A stretch of 64,000 nucleotides of DNA from Tetraselmis striata (Eukaryota; Chlorophyta; Chlorodendrophyceae; Chlorodendrales; Chlorodendraceae): NCBI GenBank assembly GCA_006384855.1, contig VCJN01000543.1:186001-250000 (forward strand), in the 5' to 3' direction. The position numbers and the translations under genes were made by a program. Shown piece after piece: positions 21,838 to 34,790 of this stretch. Within the stretch, counting starts at the first letter, position 1. Every line of letters starts with the position of its first letter. The notes below the pieces were generated by a model, which did not search any database, was not told the DNA's origin, and saw nothing but the letters and a program-made list of their open reading frames with translations.

Positions 21838-22335
21838 CTGGATTCTTTTTAGCAATTCTTGTTGCCTGGCGTGTTTGGCCGGATTCTTTTTAGAATTGCC
21901 ACGCATGTAGCCAGCTGTCGTCATCTACTGCGCCCACGTAGGCAAAGCTTCGATATAGATACATTTTGTTTCAAGTGTTGCGTTACATCCCGGTGAAACA
22001 GGGCTTAGAATCCTGAACACCCTCGCCACCTCAGCATATGCAGCCTTCTGCTCCGTAAAATCCGACGATTCGGTTCGCACGGCCCTCATTTAGTCTGCTG
22101 CCTTGCGGGGGCGGGGAGGGGGGGGGGGGGGGGCTACAACACCTCACCCTGTCGCCCGCCGGGTCGCCCGCACAAAAACAGCACCCACCAGCAGCCGAAG
22201 TGTATGTACTTCCATTTGTCTATCAATCCGCTACTGCAGGACGCCACACTTTCCCACCGAAGCACGGCGTGCGCGGTTCCTCCCTTGCTACTCTTTCGAC
22301 CGCGCTGTCAGTTGTCACCGCCCGCAGTTGTCGAC
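21838..22335. other. Presumed promoter region of the PDZ-kinase gene
   Basis: Lies between the SINE and the proposed start codon at 22336 and includes a 16-base G run (22118-22133). No core promoter motif is clear. Confidence 0.35.
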
Positions 22336-25300
22336 ATGGCTTCGACAGCAGTCCGCGCCGCGCCTGTGCTACCGACACCCGCCCTACCGACAGCACGAAG
22401 CTCGCTGCGTCGGCCCGCAGGCCCTTTGTTCCTGAACATCCTTCATCCGCGCCAGGGAGGGCCGGCTCGCATGCCCGCCGCTACGCGCCAGAGCCGGTGA
22501 GTAAGGCACAGTCGGCTGGTCAGCTCCTCGCGATATTGATGTTGCTGCTGCTGTCGCCGAGGACCAGGGTGGCAAGTAGAGAACGCCGTTTCGCTCTATT
22601 GACGCAGTCGTATACATGTGCTACATGTCGATGTGCCATGATTGCATTAATCGTATATACTCACTCGTATGTGCAGCAGTTATATGGATAACAATATATC
22701 GGTACCTGTCAAAAAACAATATTGAAGAATATTGAAACGTCTTGCACACGACCATTTTGAGGCAGAGAAAGGGGCCCTGCTAGACTTTGTTGAGCATGTG
22801 GCCAGGACCCTCCTCGTGAACGGCATTAGCATCGATACAGGGAGACGCTACCGGTATGCTATGGTATGTGTAACACCAAACGTATGTATAGACCTTCAAG
22901 ATAGGCACGTAGAAAAAACTAGGTGGCTGAATTCTCGACCACAATCTGCTTTTGTGCTTCGGTTTGTACAGTGTCCTGCCTCTCACCTGTTTGCTACAGG
23001 TCTATCCATGGACTGACGTTGCTCCATGCGCTCCGCCGCGCCAGGCTGCGCGGTCATCGCCTGCAGATTGCCGCATCTGTCAGCACAAACGTGGAGCTCG
23101 TGCGCACCACGACGCGGCTGGCCATCACGCTGGCGCGGCCATTGGGGCTGGTGCTGGGCGATGGCTGCATCATTGAGGAGGTCACGCCAGGGGGCAACGC
23201 GGCGCGCGGCGGAAAGGTGCAGCCGGGCGATGTGCTGACGGGTGTGGAATTCCCTCGAGGCATGTTGGGCATGTCGAGCACATCGTACCAGCTGGAGGAC
23301 ATGGACTTCGAGGAGGCCCTGGACCTTCTGGCATCAGATCCTAGTGTGAAAAAGGTGAGGGCCCCACTTTAACAACTCCCTCCACGGAAAATTAACACAC
23401 CAGTTGACTCGTGATGTTGTCATGTATGGCCGTCTCCTACTGAGGTGATGCGATGCTCCCCCCCGGTTTTCCCCTTCGTCGGTCCTCCATTCCGACAGCT
23501 GAAGCTGACCCTGGAGCGGAGCGAGTTTGAGGAGGTTGCCACCAGCAGCAGCGACGATTCAGGTGACCTTGCCGACTACTGGACCGACCGTCGCACCAAG
23601 GTAACCCCCTTTGTCCCTGGCCCCGGCTTAGGTGTAGGGCAGGCGCGCCCATGGGTTTGCTAGGTGGCATGCCTTTGAAGGTCAGGTGTAGACTATCACC
23701 GCAGTGCCATCGTGGGACGTGCCTTCCCTCTGTGTTGCAGGCCAAGGGGCGGGCAGAGCTGCGGCGCAGCGGCGGCCTGGAGCCGCAGGACATTCAGGTG
23801 CACGCAGGGCGCGGCGTGCTGGGCGGGGGCAGCTTTGGCACGGTTTTTGCGGGCACGTGGCGCGGGCGGCGTGTAGTGCTGAAGCGCGCCAACGAGCGTG
23901 TGGTGGGCGCGGAGGAGCTGCTGGAGACGGAGCTTGCTATCAACGAGACGGCCGCTAAGAGGTGTGGCACCAGCTTCCCTACTACCATCGCGCACCCACA
24001 TCGGCCCTTATCTGCATACGCGCGCACTCTCATCGCATTGGCCTACTACTTGTACACGTTGGATAGTACTTCTGGAAACCCCCCTCAGTATTCAACTTCG
24101 CCTGCGCCGTTGGGGTTCACGTGGCAGCACTCATTCTCCTTATACGCACGCAGTCGGATGGGATCTAATGTGGGTGGAATGACGCATGGCGCCCAGCGCC
24201 CCTGGCACCTGCGCGGAGTACATTGGCTGCTGCGAGGTGGGCGCCAAAGAGGGCGGCCAGGCCTACCAGGGCCGCCTGTCCAGTGGCCTCTGGCTGGTGT
24301 TTGCCTACGAGGTGTGCACCGCAGCCCACCCTGGACTGTGACCCGGGCAGGATATCCTGCTCATCCGCCTCTGCAATCTTGCACCACCACGCTTAACAAT
24401 ACTTGCTATCAATGGGTTGTTAATGTGTGTACACGACTAGGTAGGAGGGCGGTGGTCACCTTGCCATTACCATCTTTCCTGGTTGACATGAAAGAGAGGG
24501 AGAGGAAGAGGCCATGGCATCACCAATGGCTGTACTGCCGTGGTTGAAAGGAATAGTAAACACTTTGACGGGATCCTGTATAGCACTAACAGCGTAATTT
24601 CATGAAGTAGTGTGCAGCATAGTATGATTGTATTATTGCAATTTGTACTGTATTACGGCAAGCGCTACCAAGAGCAGGGACAGCAAAGTCCCTACCATGC
24701 TTGCACTTCCCGACACTACCATACGCCAACATGCAGGGCGGCCGATCCCTGGCGGACCTGGCCAAGGCTGGGCGCGGCGGGCTGAAAGCAGTGGCGCAGC
24801 AACTGGCGCTGCCGGCAAGTGCCAGCGAGGCGGAGGTGGTGCGGACGGCAATGCGCCAGCTGCTGGAATCCCTCGTAAAACTGCACTCTGCCGGCATTGT
24901 GCACCGCGACGTGAAGCCCCAGAATATCGTCACCTCTGAGGCACGCCCCCCCCCCCCCCCCCCCCCACCCGGGCCACATCTATATACATGCTGTTTATAT
25001 GGATGTGTGAAACATTCACACATCATGATTTTCATCATTGTCACGGGAGAGTACGTGTTGGAATACGCATTGATGCATCTCGTGGAGTAAAGAAAAACGA
25101 TACCTCATATGTGTTCATTCCTGCGATCTCACCTCTACCTTTTGCTTTGGCTTTTAACATTGCCCACGATGAAAGCAACCTTCCTAACTCATGCGAGGGG
25201 GGGGATGGGGGGGCGGGGGTCTACCCGTACCACCCATCTGACCGCATAGGCGTTGAGCGCGTCCATGCTGGGCATCCTCAGGCGGAGCAGCGCCTGAAGC

Positions 25301-27746
25301 TGATCGACCTCGGCGGCGCGGCGGTGTGCGGCAAGGTACTGGACGCACCACGCATGCAGCGCCCTGTGTGCTGCTAATTGCGTTGAGGTTTACGCCTTGG
25401 CATGTCGAGACTGCTGATTGCTACTTCTTCTTGCTTGCCTACAACATTACGACCGGTCAGGCCATGCCGCCCGGGCTGTCATCATCAGCCAATTGCAGAG
25501 ATGGCATCGCAATCTATCAGACACACACCGCCTCTTGGTGCCTGCCCTGTGCTTCCCTCTCTTGTGATACGAAGGCTCCGCAGTGATCGCATGCTTACTG
25601 TGCTAACAGTACTTACCAAAGTCCAACCCTGATGCTAGCCTTTGCTTTCAGACTGCCCAGAGCCTTCAGTGTACCATTTTGTGCCGGCCACTGCTTACTC
25701 ACGGGGTTGCCATACCCGCACTTGCCCCCCCTCCCCCCCCCCCCTCTTCCCTTGCTTAGGGTGGCCCGGTGAGCTACTCTGCCGGCGCGGGCGCAGGCGA
25801 CCCCGCCTTCAGCAGTGTGATGGACCCCACGCTGCTTCCCCCCGGCGCGCCAGAGCCCACCGCGCGGAACCTCGGCAAGCTTTGGCGTGAACATACCCCC
25901 GACCGCCACGACGTCTTCTCAGCAGGCATCACAATGCTGTGGCTGGCGGTGAGCCCCTGCCCGCTTACTCACCTATCTAGCCATCCCCTACATTGTAGTT
26001 AGGCACGTGGTAACATGGTGTGCATGCGTCTCCTACGGCGACACCGTGTGGCTCGTAGGGCCCGCCGACATCTGCATTGCACAAGAAGCAATTAACGTGG
26101 ACCGTTACAGGAGTACCATGGGGGTATGTACAGGTTCCCTGCAGCACGTTATATCGACTGCTGCGAGCTCTGTACTTTATGTATCCATATCTTTACTTCC
26201 AGCTGCGAGTGCAACCGCCGGAAGTAATGCCAGGAAAGATACAAACTGTGTTAGTATCCGTACCCCGAATATGACATGCAGTTATGGTAAATGTGCTATA
26301 CACACAGGTTCTGTACAGCAACTACCTGAAATCGCGTTTGCGGATCACATACGGCTGAAGTCAATACGTCAGACCCAAAGTCGCAGTGCCACTGGGAGCT
26401 GACTCCTGGCCTGCAGTTGTATTGCTCCATGCCATGGAGCCCAGCCATCCGTAGCGGCTGGTGGCGCGCTTGGGGGTGGGGCAGTTGTGTGAGTTGGAGG
26501 GGGGGAGGGGGGTAGCTTCGGAGCAAGGGTGAGGTGCTCATTGGCAGGCCGGCGCCATCGTGCAATGCAGGGTGCAGAGTGACAACAGTGCTGGCTCTGC
26601 ACTGGCTCTGCTGCGAACTTGCGGCTGGCTATTCATGTTATATTGACACCGCGCAGGTGCCGGCGCTGAGGAAGAACGGCGCGACGCAGCGCTTTGTGGA
26701 TGAGCTGGCGGAGTACGACAATGACCTGGCCGCATGGGCCGGGGAGCGATGCGAGTGCGCCCCAACCCCGCCTCTCATCACACCTTGACGCTTGACACCG
26801 CCCCAACTGGCATGTGCCATTTGCCGGATGCACTTTTCGATATAAGAGCTTAAGGGACCAGGTGAGATAGTTTGTAACGGTCATGACATGGCTATGAGAA
26901 ACATTGTCTAAGGCAAGTATCGCAAGCGCGCACGTCCGAAAGCGGGGTCTTTCACTGGTGAGGAATACCAAGTGACGTGCGTCAAGTGCAAGTGCAAGGT
27001 CGTCGGATTTCAATACTTCGAGATACATAATAATGTACCTCCATACTCAATAAGAATTTGTGTGAGCCATGCATGGATAGCAGCGACTACGACTATAAAG
27101 ATAGCGACTAGTGAATCACACGAGTATCTACCGGTAGCGTACTGGTAAGCACCGATAATTTTCCGCCGTAGCGTATACGAGGGAGACGTGGCTATCTGCT
27201 GCCAGAGGCAGTACGGCAGTTAATGATTGCAACATTGGGTTTCTGCCTGCGGACGGCGCTACCGTGATGTTTTGAAACGCAGGGCCGTTTTCTCCAAGAT
27301 TGGACGGCAACAGTGTAATTCGTGACGCGATTGTGCATCCACGTGATCGAAAGACACTACACGTACATGGGTTTGTAGAACTTGCGTACTGGAAATCGGC
27401 CTCGCGCTACAATGATAATGCTCTGCGCACGGGATTAACATCCGACGCTGCGCTTGCATATTTTAAGGTAGCACGCCACTCTCGCTCAACATTGCTGCGA
27501 TTGCCTTCCGTCTAGCAGCCATGTATGGCGCACGAACTGTTGTCAGCCATTGGTTTGATGGTTGGATGGTTACCCGTGCACCGGGCGACAATATCTTTAG
27601 AGGTGCGCTTGTCGAATATGTAACTCCGAGAGAGGGAGAGAGGGCGAGCGGGAGAGAGAAAGAGAGAGAGAGAGAGACAGACAGACCGACAGACCGACAG
27701 AGAGAGAGGGAGAGACAGACAGACGGAGAGAGGGGGGGGGGGAGAA

Positions 27747-27778
<32 letters not shown>

Positions 27779-27795
27779 GGGGGGGGAAGGGGGGG

Positions 27796-27852
<57 letters not shown>

Positions 27853-27904
27853 CGACAGAGAGAGAGGGAGAGACAGACAGACGGAGAGAGAGGGGGGGGG
27901 GGGG

Positions 27905-27948
<44 letters not shown>

Positions 27949-28124
27949 AAAGGGGGGGGAGAGAAAGAGAGAGAGAGAAACACAGTAACAGAGACAGAGA
28001 CAGAGAGGGGGGGGGGGGAGAGAGAGAGCGGGATAGAGGGAGAGAGAGAGAGAGAGAGAGAGAGCGGGAGAGTGGGAGAGGGAGAGAGAGGGGGGGAGAG
28101 AGAGAGAGGGAGGGAGGGAGCGGG

Positions 28125-28165
<41 letters not shown>

Positions 28166-28680
28166 GGAGAGGGGGAGGGGGGGGGGGGAGAAAGAGAGAT
28201 GGAGCGGGATGCGGGAGAGAAGGGAAAGAGGGAGAGAGGGAAAGAAAGGAAGATCTTTAATGTTACTCTAGTATGCCACACTAGTATGTGTACTCAGGAC
28301 ACTAGTATCAAGTATGTGAGTCAACATCTGCGATCATCGGTCTTTTGGGTTAAAGTCTCAAATGTTGTAACAGTGGCCATGATTGTCTTGTATAGCCTCG
28401 GCATATGAGCAGCATGCCAACCAGCATAAGCCAATCGGCATGTGACAATGGAGCGGGGCGATGTTCTGGGGGATTATGGTAGAGCAGTGTGTGCGGAGCT
28501 GACAGTCCTGACACGGTGGTCCGCTCTGCGTGTTGCCTACAACCTAGGTGGCGGGAGCACGAGCGCGCGGTGCTAGACGCGGACGACCAGGCAGGCTGGC
28601 TGGCGGCGGCGGCTATGCTAGCGCCAAGGCCGCAGCGGGTTTCGGCGGCAGAGGCGCTGCGCCACCCTTTCTTTGTGTGA
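22336..28680 (+). CDS. PDZ-domain STN7/STN8-type protein kinase, plastid
   Basis: Ten exons: 22336-22496, 23000-23354, 23499-23600, 23741-23961, 24197-24311, 24737-24940, 25282-25335, 25760-25948, 26657-26754, 28548-28680. All junctions keep phase, giving 543 residues. Residues 1-55 (MASTAVRAAPVLPTP onward) are Ala/Arg/Pro-rich like a chloroplast transit peptide. Residues about 88-180 form a PDZ-like domain (PLGLVLG, VTPGGNAARGG, VQPGDVL). The kinase follows: GGGSFGTVFAG loop, Lys254 in VVLK, HRDVKPQN (Asp376), and DLG (395-397) replacing DFG, as in the STN family. DRHDVFSAG, YDNDLAAW and RVSAAEALRHPFF match the STN C-lobe pattern. STN7/STN8 kinases phosphorylate LHCII or photosystem II core proteins at thylakoids; which branch this is cannot be decided. 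Intron 6 uses a GC donor (24941). The N-terminal PDZ is unusual. Function is inferred from the family. Confidence 0.82.
24946..24966. repeat. Intronic homopolymer, 21 C
   Basis: Begins five bases after the GC-type 5' splice site of intron 6 of the PDZ-kinase gene, on the coding strand. Confidence 0.9.
27629..28260. repeat. GA-rich microsatellite inside intron 9
   Basis: About 630 bp of GA repeats interrupted by GACA units and by G runs of up to about 17. It accounts for much of the 1793-bp intron (26755-28547) that separates the last two exons of the PDZ-kinase gene. The minus strand shows a long Ser/Leu/Pro ORF that is purely a product of CT repeats. Confidence 0.95.
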
Positions 28681-28900
28681 ATTAGTTCACCAGAGGGCGA
28701 ACATTTTCGCGAGGTCACGCGAGGCTCCTCAGAATGGAGAACATAGTCAGTCCAGTGGCTCAAATTTGAAGTTTGTTGCAACAAGTGAATCCTGGTTATT
28801 TCTGTCCTAGGCTAGCGGTCTGACGTCCGGGTGCATAAACCCGCATGGAGTCGGGTAGGCCCCGCCGCATTCACCCCTTTGAAGACAGAGTCCCTACTTT
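28681..28900. other. 3' flank of the kinase gene
   Basis: No motif beyond the stop codon was identified; a polyadenylation signal could not be fixed. Confidence 0.35.
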
Positions 28901-29262
28901 TTGGTCCATGGTAAATCCCGCCATGGGGCAAGCCGCACCCCTCTAGCCCCTCACCCGGAACAACAGCCGCTCCCATCCCCACCCCCGCAGCCACTCCACC
29001 ACCGGCACGCATCCCCGAGTCACCTGCGGCAACGGCTGAGGCAGCTGCAAATCACCTTCTTCCGCCCGTCTGCCCGCACTTCACGGTGATTACCCCGCAA
29101 GTGCGCATTTGCGTCGCCCGCCATGGTCCGAGCCGCACCCCTCTTACCCCCCCCCCCCCCCCCCCCCCCCAACCACACCCGCTCCTCTTCACAACCCCGC
29201 AGCCAGACCGTCCGTGGCAGCTTGAAAGCACCTTCCTTCGCCCGTCGGTATGCGATTCACGC
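28901..29262. repeat. Diverged tandem duplication, about 200 bp
   Basis: Two successive blocks share, in order, CGCCATGG, AGCCGCACCCCTCT, CCGCTCC, ACCCCGCAGCCA, CACCTTC and CGCCCGTC. The second block contains a 24-base C run (29147-29170) where the first has mixed pyrimidines, which suggests the run grew after duplication. Confidence 0.6.
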
Positions 29263-29535
29263 ATGCACAGCGGCTCCCGAATATGTGTGAAGCCCGCAGT
29301 GGTATGGGTTGCTCCGGCAACCCCACACTACTCCACGCATGATAGAGGCGGAGCGCACTAATCTTTTAAGTTGCTGCATATTAATGCTGTTGTGCTCAGT
29401 GTTGTGTTGTACTGTCCTTTATTCTGTGTTGTGCTTATAATGTTGTGCTTAGCAACAATCTACTGTCTTATTTCTATGAGCAGCATCAGCCGTTGCGCTT
29501 GTCAGAATATAGTAAAATAACTCAGAAACGAGTCA
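29263..29535. other. AT-richer spacer with TGTTGTG words
   Basis: Short TGTTGTGCT-type direct repeats around 29390-29450. No gene. Confidence 0.45.
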
Positions 29536-30932
29536 TTACACCTCTCCACATAAGTATGGGATTTGCGGATTCAATCGACACGCGCCCATAAACGGTTACA
29601 TTGAGGCCGTGCGTGCGTGCATGCATGTTGAACAGGCTAGTACGCCCTGGGTCAAATGCTGTGATAGCGCGTAAGGCCCGATAGTGCCGCGCTGTTGTAG
29701 CCGGTATACCATCAACGATTTCATTTGTGCCCATAAAACAGTGCGTGTGGCGATAGCGCTGCAAAACCATAAATTGCGCCATCCATGCACAAACGTAGCC
29801 ATGTGCCCGAGATTGGCGCCAAATTTACACCACGTAGTCATCGTCCTTAAAATGCGAACTATCGGCAATGCATGTAGGGCATTGAAATTAGGTCATTCGG
29901 GGTTATATCAAGCCTAATCTATCGATTCCATTGGTTTTGGAGCAATTTCATGGGAAATACTTGTTCTAATTCTTGCATGCTCAAATTAAGCATGACAGGG
30001 TTCTCGCGGCCTCATTGCTGTAGGGCGAAGCCTTTAGTCTGTAGCAGTGTTGGCATGGCTACGTCCCATAGCGCATTATTGTGGGCCGAATGGCGCGAGA
30101 ATGGCACGTGGCCGTTATGGCCTTGATCGATGATAGTGAAAATACCGATGTGAAAAGGGGGGATAAAGCGTGGTGCCCATACCCATCGCTAAAGTAAGCA
30201 TAAACTAATTCTGAGTGCTTCGAGTGCAAGTACATCCAAAACACTGTCTCATCACCGGGTATTGTGTATTAAGACGCATGCATCGTAAAGTTCCACGCGC
30301 GTGATGTGGTCTATTGTTGCAATTTATGCGCGTCCTGTTCCTAACGCTTCTACATTTAGGGACGACGAAAAGGCGTTTAACGTGCCTGGACGCCCGCGAG
30401 ATTGTGACATCCGACCACTGCTTTTTAGAGTAGATAACCGCACACATTCTTTCAGAAGTTTCAGAGCAATCCCTGAGCCGTTTGAATTTCTGCGGTTGGA
30501 TTTTAGCGGTTACTCAACGAGGCAACACTACAGTCGCGACGGTATCAATAAATACCATATAGTGGCCCTCGCTCACATGCCTCCACCCCACCTGAAACCA
30601 TCATGGCCACTTCGCTTCGCTGACATAGTTCCTCACTAGTCCGTGGCCATCCCACTATCCAATGGTCAAGGTATGCGCAGCGGCACGTCATGGGCACCAA
30701 CCCATCTGTTATGGGGATCTTGAAACGCTCAATATAGTGCTAGGGCGGCGTGTATGCCACAGCTATTAGGGTATGATAGGGTTTGATCAACCCCATTGTG
30801 ATGACGACTTTAAACACGAACGTGCAGCATTCCAGAGTTTCAGGTCAGGAACCCTAGGTTAAGCTGCCCTACTTTTTTGCAAACTAGTATTTGCCAAAAG
30901 GGGCCTAATACTTATGTGGCGGAGGGGGTGTA
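29536..30932. mobile_element. Possible DNA transposon with short inverted ends
   Basis: TTACACCTCTCCACATAAG at 29536-29554 corresponds, reversed, to CTTATGTGGCGGAGGGGGTG at 30911-30930, a gapped inverted match also sharing the flanking ATACTT/AAGTAT. A third copy of the end (ACACCTTTCCACATAAG) sits at 30960-30976, just beyond the right end. The interior (about 1.4 kb, lower GC) has decayed-looking ORFs on both strands (minus 29522-29868, plus 30301-30639) that I cannot classify. No target-site duplication was resolved. Confidence 0.4.
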
Positions 30933-32575
30933 GTATATATTGCAAGTAGCAATCTCTTACACCTTTCCACATAAGCCCCATGCCCCTTTATCTCCAAATT
31001 TGAGTTTACGAATAGCGGGGCAACTGAATCTAGGATGCATGACCTTCAATATTATGGAATCTTGCACATTTATGTACAAACTGTATATCAGGACATGATT
31101 TAATACAGCAACTATATTACCCTAACAACTGCCTTGCACGAGTGATCTTGGCGCCACATTGGGCGGCGTTTCAAGTACCCATATGTCGGTGGGCCAAAAG
31201 GCTGCCCGGGAGCTTGAGATGTAATGACACTAAGTGTTCCCTACTATAGTCAGAGATAGCATGACCTGAGCAACTCGGCGTGGTGGGGCCATGTAAGCGC
31301 AAGCCGCTGCACGGTGTGAATTGATACCATCGCCAATGCAGTGTCGCCTCATTGAGCAATAAATCGCTAAAATGCACGCGGGTATTTATAGCGGCTCGGG
31401 CAGATTGCGTCCAACATTCTATTTGCTGTGGATCCATAGCGTGAGGGAAATTTCGATTGTCGAGCACCATCCGCGTACGTTAGGCACTCTGAACTGTACA
31501 TACAGATAAATAGGTCGAAATCAGACGTTGGTGAAAGCATGTGGTTGCAACGTAGTGGGCGGATAACTTAACGCCAACAGTGTAGTCAGTGTAGTCCTTT
31601 CGCATCTGATACCCGGTGGTGGGATAGTGTGCTAGGTGTTCTCGCACATCAGCCACTCATACTTGGTGCATACCCCCCCCCCCCCCCCCCCGGGATATGA
31701 TGATTTGATGATGCACACAAAGCGCCACGCGTGACGCTTCATGGCACAACATTGTTTCAACCAGCCATACAGAGGCAATCCGCCGTCTCGGTGCACGCCA
31801 TTCCCGTGCCACTCGGGCCACGACAACGTGTTATGGGCACGTTACCACGATACGCAATACGCAATGTGAAAGCTTCGCCCCACGGCAGAGAGGCCGCGAG
31901 AAGCCTCTCATGCTTGATCATTGGCGAGTGATGCGGCACGATGCTATCGCAAACGCCTTTTGGGATCACCGTGATCACGATCTGGGCGCCCGTGTAAGCC
32001 GAAGGGTGGGCGACTTGTTCTAGCAAGCAGTGCCTCGGGGCAACACTGTACCCATGAATGAACTCGAGGCGGAGAGCTGCCCCTTTCGGCGAATAACGTC
32101 ATGACCGGGAGCTATGATTCCTAGAGTTTGAAGCCCAAATAAAGCTGCAAGAGTTCAAGACCATGCGGTACGGGGTCAAGTACACTGTGATAACCAAGGC
32201 TGTGGGTCGGTGTGAGCGCATGTTGGGCGACATCTAGCGGGGGCGGGCAGTGTGGGATGCGGCGTGGTAACACACGGATGAGCCGGGACAGAAGGGCCCA
32301 CTTCGAGATATCATGAAATATAATTGCAATTGAAATAGAAATTGCAATTACAATAACGTGCTATAGTCTGTTGCATCTACTCCCCCATACCGAGTTGCTC
32401 TTAGGACCTGCAATCCTAAACCAGCACTACGATAAACACAAAGTGCAATCACAGCCTAAGCTACCGCTCAACCTCCTGTGTGTCCTACCCCTCCTCCCTC
32501 CAATGGCTTTAGCTAAGACAGCAGCGCCCCCATGTTGTCCCTACCTATGTCAGTTATATTTAATTCATTATGAGC
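30933..32575. other. Intergenic, no supported gene; 19-base C run
   Basis: Includes the third transposon-end-like sequence (30960) and a C run at 31673-31691. The ORFs of 60-100 residues show no motif. Confidence 0.45.
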
Positions 32576-33740
32576 TCAGCGGGTAAGCTTAGGCAGCCAT
32601 AGCGGTTCCACCTGCCGAGCGGCTGGGGGCTCGGGGCTGCGTCGTCTTGCGCTTGGCAGGTGCGGCTTTGTCCTTGCCCTTCTTCGGCGGGGGGCAGGGG
32701 GAGGGGCTGCTCGAGTCGGATCGTGCATGGCTAGGGGTTGCGCATCACACGGTGCGCCTCCGCTTTGAGCCGGGCGAGGTCGGCCGCAAGCACTTGCTTT
32801 CCGGATGGGGAGAACATATCGAGTATATCTCAGTGGCGAGGGTCTGGATTTCCACCAGTCGCTTTGCTGCGCCCTCGGGGCTACCCTCACGGTACGACTG
32901 CGGTGGCATCGATCGTTGGGGAAAGTTAATGGCGATAACGGCCATACTTGTTACCTCATATTTGGCTCGTCCGCATTTGTGTCGGCCGACGGTGTTGTCC
33001 ACCTCCATGGGGATGTCGTGCTTCTCGCAGTTTAGTTGTAGCTCCTTCTTTATGTCCGCCGGTTGCTCGAGCTCGGGGGTCACTCTCGGAACGAGGCCGG
33101 GGGCTTGCATACGGGAAGGATTGCGCCAAAGGCTGGATTGGGCGCGGTATATATGGAGCTGGTCTATGGCTGTGACCGCCGTGCGCGACCGCGCCGCGTT
33201 TTGGCACCACGTGCTTGAGTCCAGGGAGCGGAGGTGAGTCGCCACCACGGGGGGCGGCTTGCGCGGATGGGATCACGTGCCGGTGTCGTGGCCTTGGGGC
33301 CGGCTGCTGCCGGAGTCGCGCATGGCACTTGCCGTGCGTCGGCAAGTGGTATATACGTTGGTTCCGCAAAGATCTTCTCGCTCGCTTGATACGCTCGCTC
33401 GCTTGTAGATAATGCATTTTGCCGCTTTGCGTCTCTGCTCTATCTTGTCTGTTGCTCGGGTGCTGCCGCCTATGACGCCGTGGTGGTGGGCGGTCAAGTG
33501 CACGACGAGAGTGTAGATCGGCCGCTGCTCAGCTCGCCGGACGGCGAGTGACGTTGGAGGGGTCATCTTGGCCCATTTGTCGAGGCTTGTCGATGTGCCC
33601 CGGAGCTGGTTGCGTTTGCCACTGCTAATAAGCTCGCCCGCCTCGCGGATGGTCTGGCTGAAGGAGCGCACTTGCCGCTCCGAGGGGTCAAACTCGGATT
33701 CCGTGAGGTAGATGACGATTATGGTGCGGAGGCAGAGCAC
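32576..33740 (-). pseudogene. Decayed unknown coding region, several frames
   Basis: On the minus strand three overlapping frames have protein-like composition: 33740-33273 (includes LTESEFDPSERQVRSFSQTI), 33248-32745 (includes KKELQLNCEKHDIPMEVDNT) and 32890-32576 (basic tail, RRRRARTKPHLP). They could be exons or a frameshifted element ORF. No known domain was recognised. Context between repeats favours a mobile-element remnant. Confidence 0.35.
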
Positions 33741-34790
33741 TCATAGCATGTATGGCGATGTGGGAGGTGAGCGCCACAACCAGTCGGAGTGTGGAAGCGA
33801 ATCCCCGCCGTCTTTCCCGAGAGAGATAGCACAGAAGCCATCGACCCCCACGCGCGCGCAGTATATGCGGCTCGGAGGGGTATCACGCGGTGTCGACGCC
33901 AGCGGCCTCAAGTGTGTCCATAATCGTCCATTGGGCTTGATGCAGCTCCAGGGGGCAGGTGTAAGTTGGTGCGCGTTGGCTGGTGGTCGCGGCGATCACA
34001 TGTGCTACATGTTGTACTGTTGGTAGCTCTAGATCGGCATATAGCGCGAGCTCTCAGGGCGCGCTCCACGAAAATTGCTTGGCGAGCGATGGCGGTAGTA
34101 GACCGCGGTGCTCAGTGCCATGTTCACCTGCTCCTCGCGGTCCTCGCTGTGTTACATAGCGACCTTGATGGCCGCCTAGTCTCGTGCATGTATGATCGCC
34201 GAACGGCCGGGTTAGGACAGCGTCCCGTCAAATGTCATGTAGGAGACGGGGTGCCTCGGGCTTTAGGAGCTCGAGGCGCACCGATTCGGACGAGCGGCGA
34301 CCCTTCCACACCTCGAGGACCTCCAAGAGGGCCATATCAAGGTGCGGGTCGGGGCGTAGGTCGCTACCTCCTCCGCTGTCGGATCGGCCGTGTACTCGGC
34401 CCGCCATGCCCGTACGCTGGCTTGGGCCAATCAGTCCGCCGCTGTCGATGCATGGTGGCGCGGGCCTCGGTTGTCGCGTCCTCTGCCATGTGGGGAGGGT
34501 CGTGCGCCGGTAAGAGCCTTCCGCCACGTGTTGCCCCATGTCGGCTTCCGACAAGCCGGAATGATTGGAAGCGGAGCCACACATGGTGTATCGGGCGCTC
34601 GATCTCATCGAGGTGCGGTGCTCCGAGCAGTCTGGAGACATCGTGTTGGACTCACATGTCGGTTTACGTGGGCGAGGTCTTTCTCACAAAGAGTGAGGTG
34701 ATGAGCACGTGGGTTCGCCGCACGGTGAAGGCTGTCGCTTGATTGGATCGCGGCGCCCTCGGGCGGGCACTCGTTGCACCACCCGCGGGC
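33741..34790. other. Unassigned; possible upstream part of the decayed region
   Basis: A minus-strand ORF of 137 residues (34641-34228; HLDMALLEVLEVWKGRR near its end) lies upstream of the previous feature in the same orientation, and antisense frames overlap it. No function is apparent. Confidence 0.3.

Noticed and set aside
27463-28281. 272-residue minus-strand ORF rich in Ser, Leu and Pro
   Set aside because: It is the translation of the CT side of the GA microsatellite within an intron and has no independent coding signal.
32645-33237. 196-residue plus-strand ORF as a gene
   Set aside because: It is antisense to more protein-like minus-strand frames, has no motif and runs through GC-rich DNA where chance ORFs are long.
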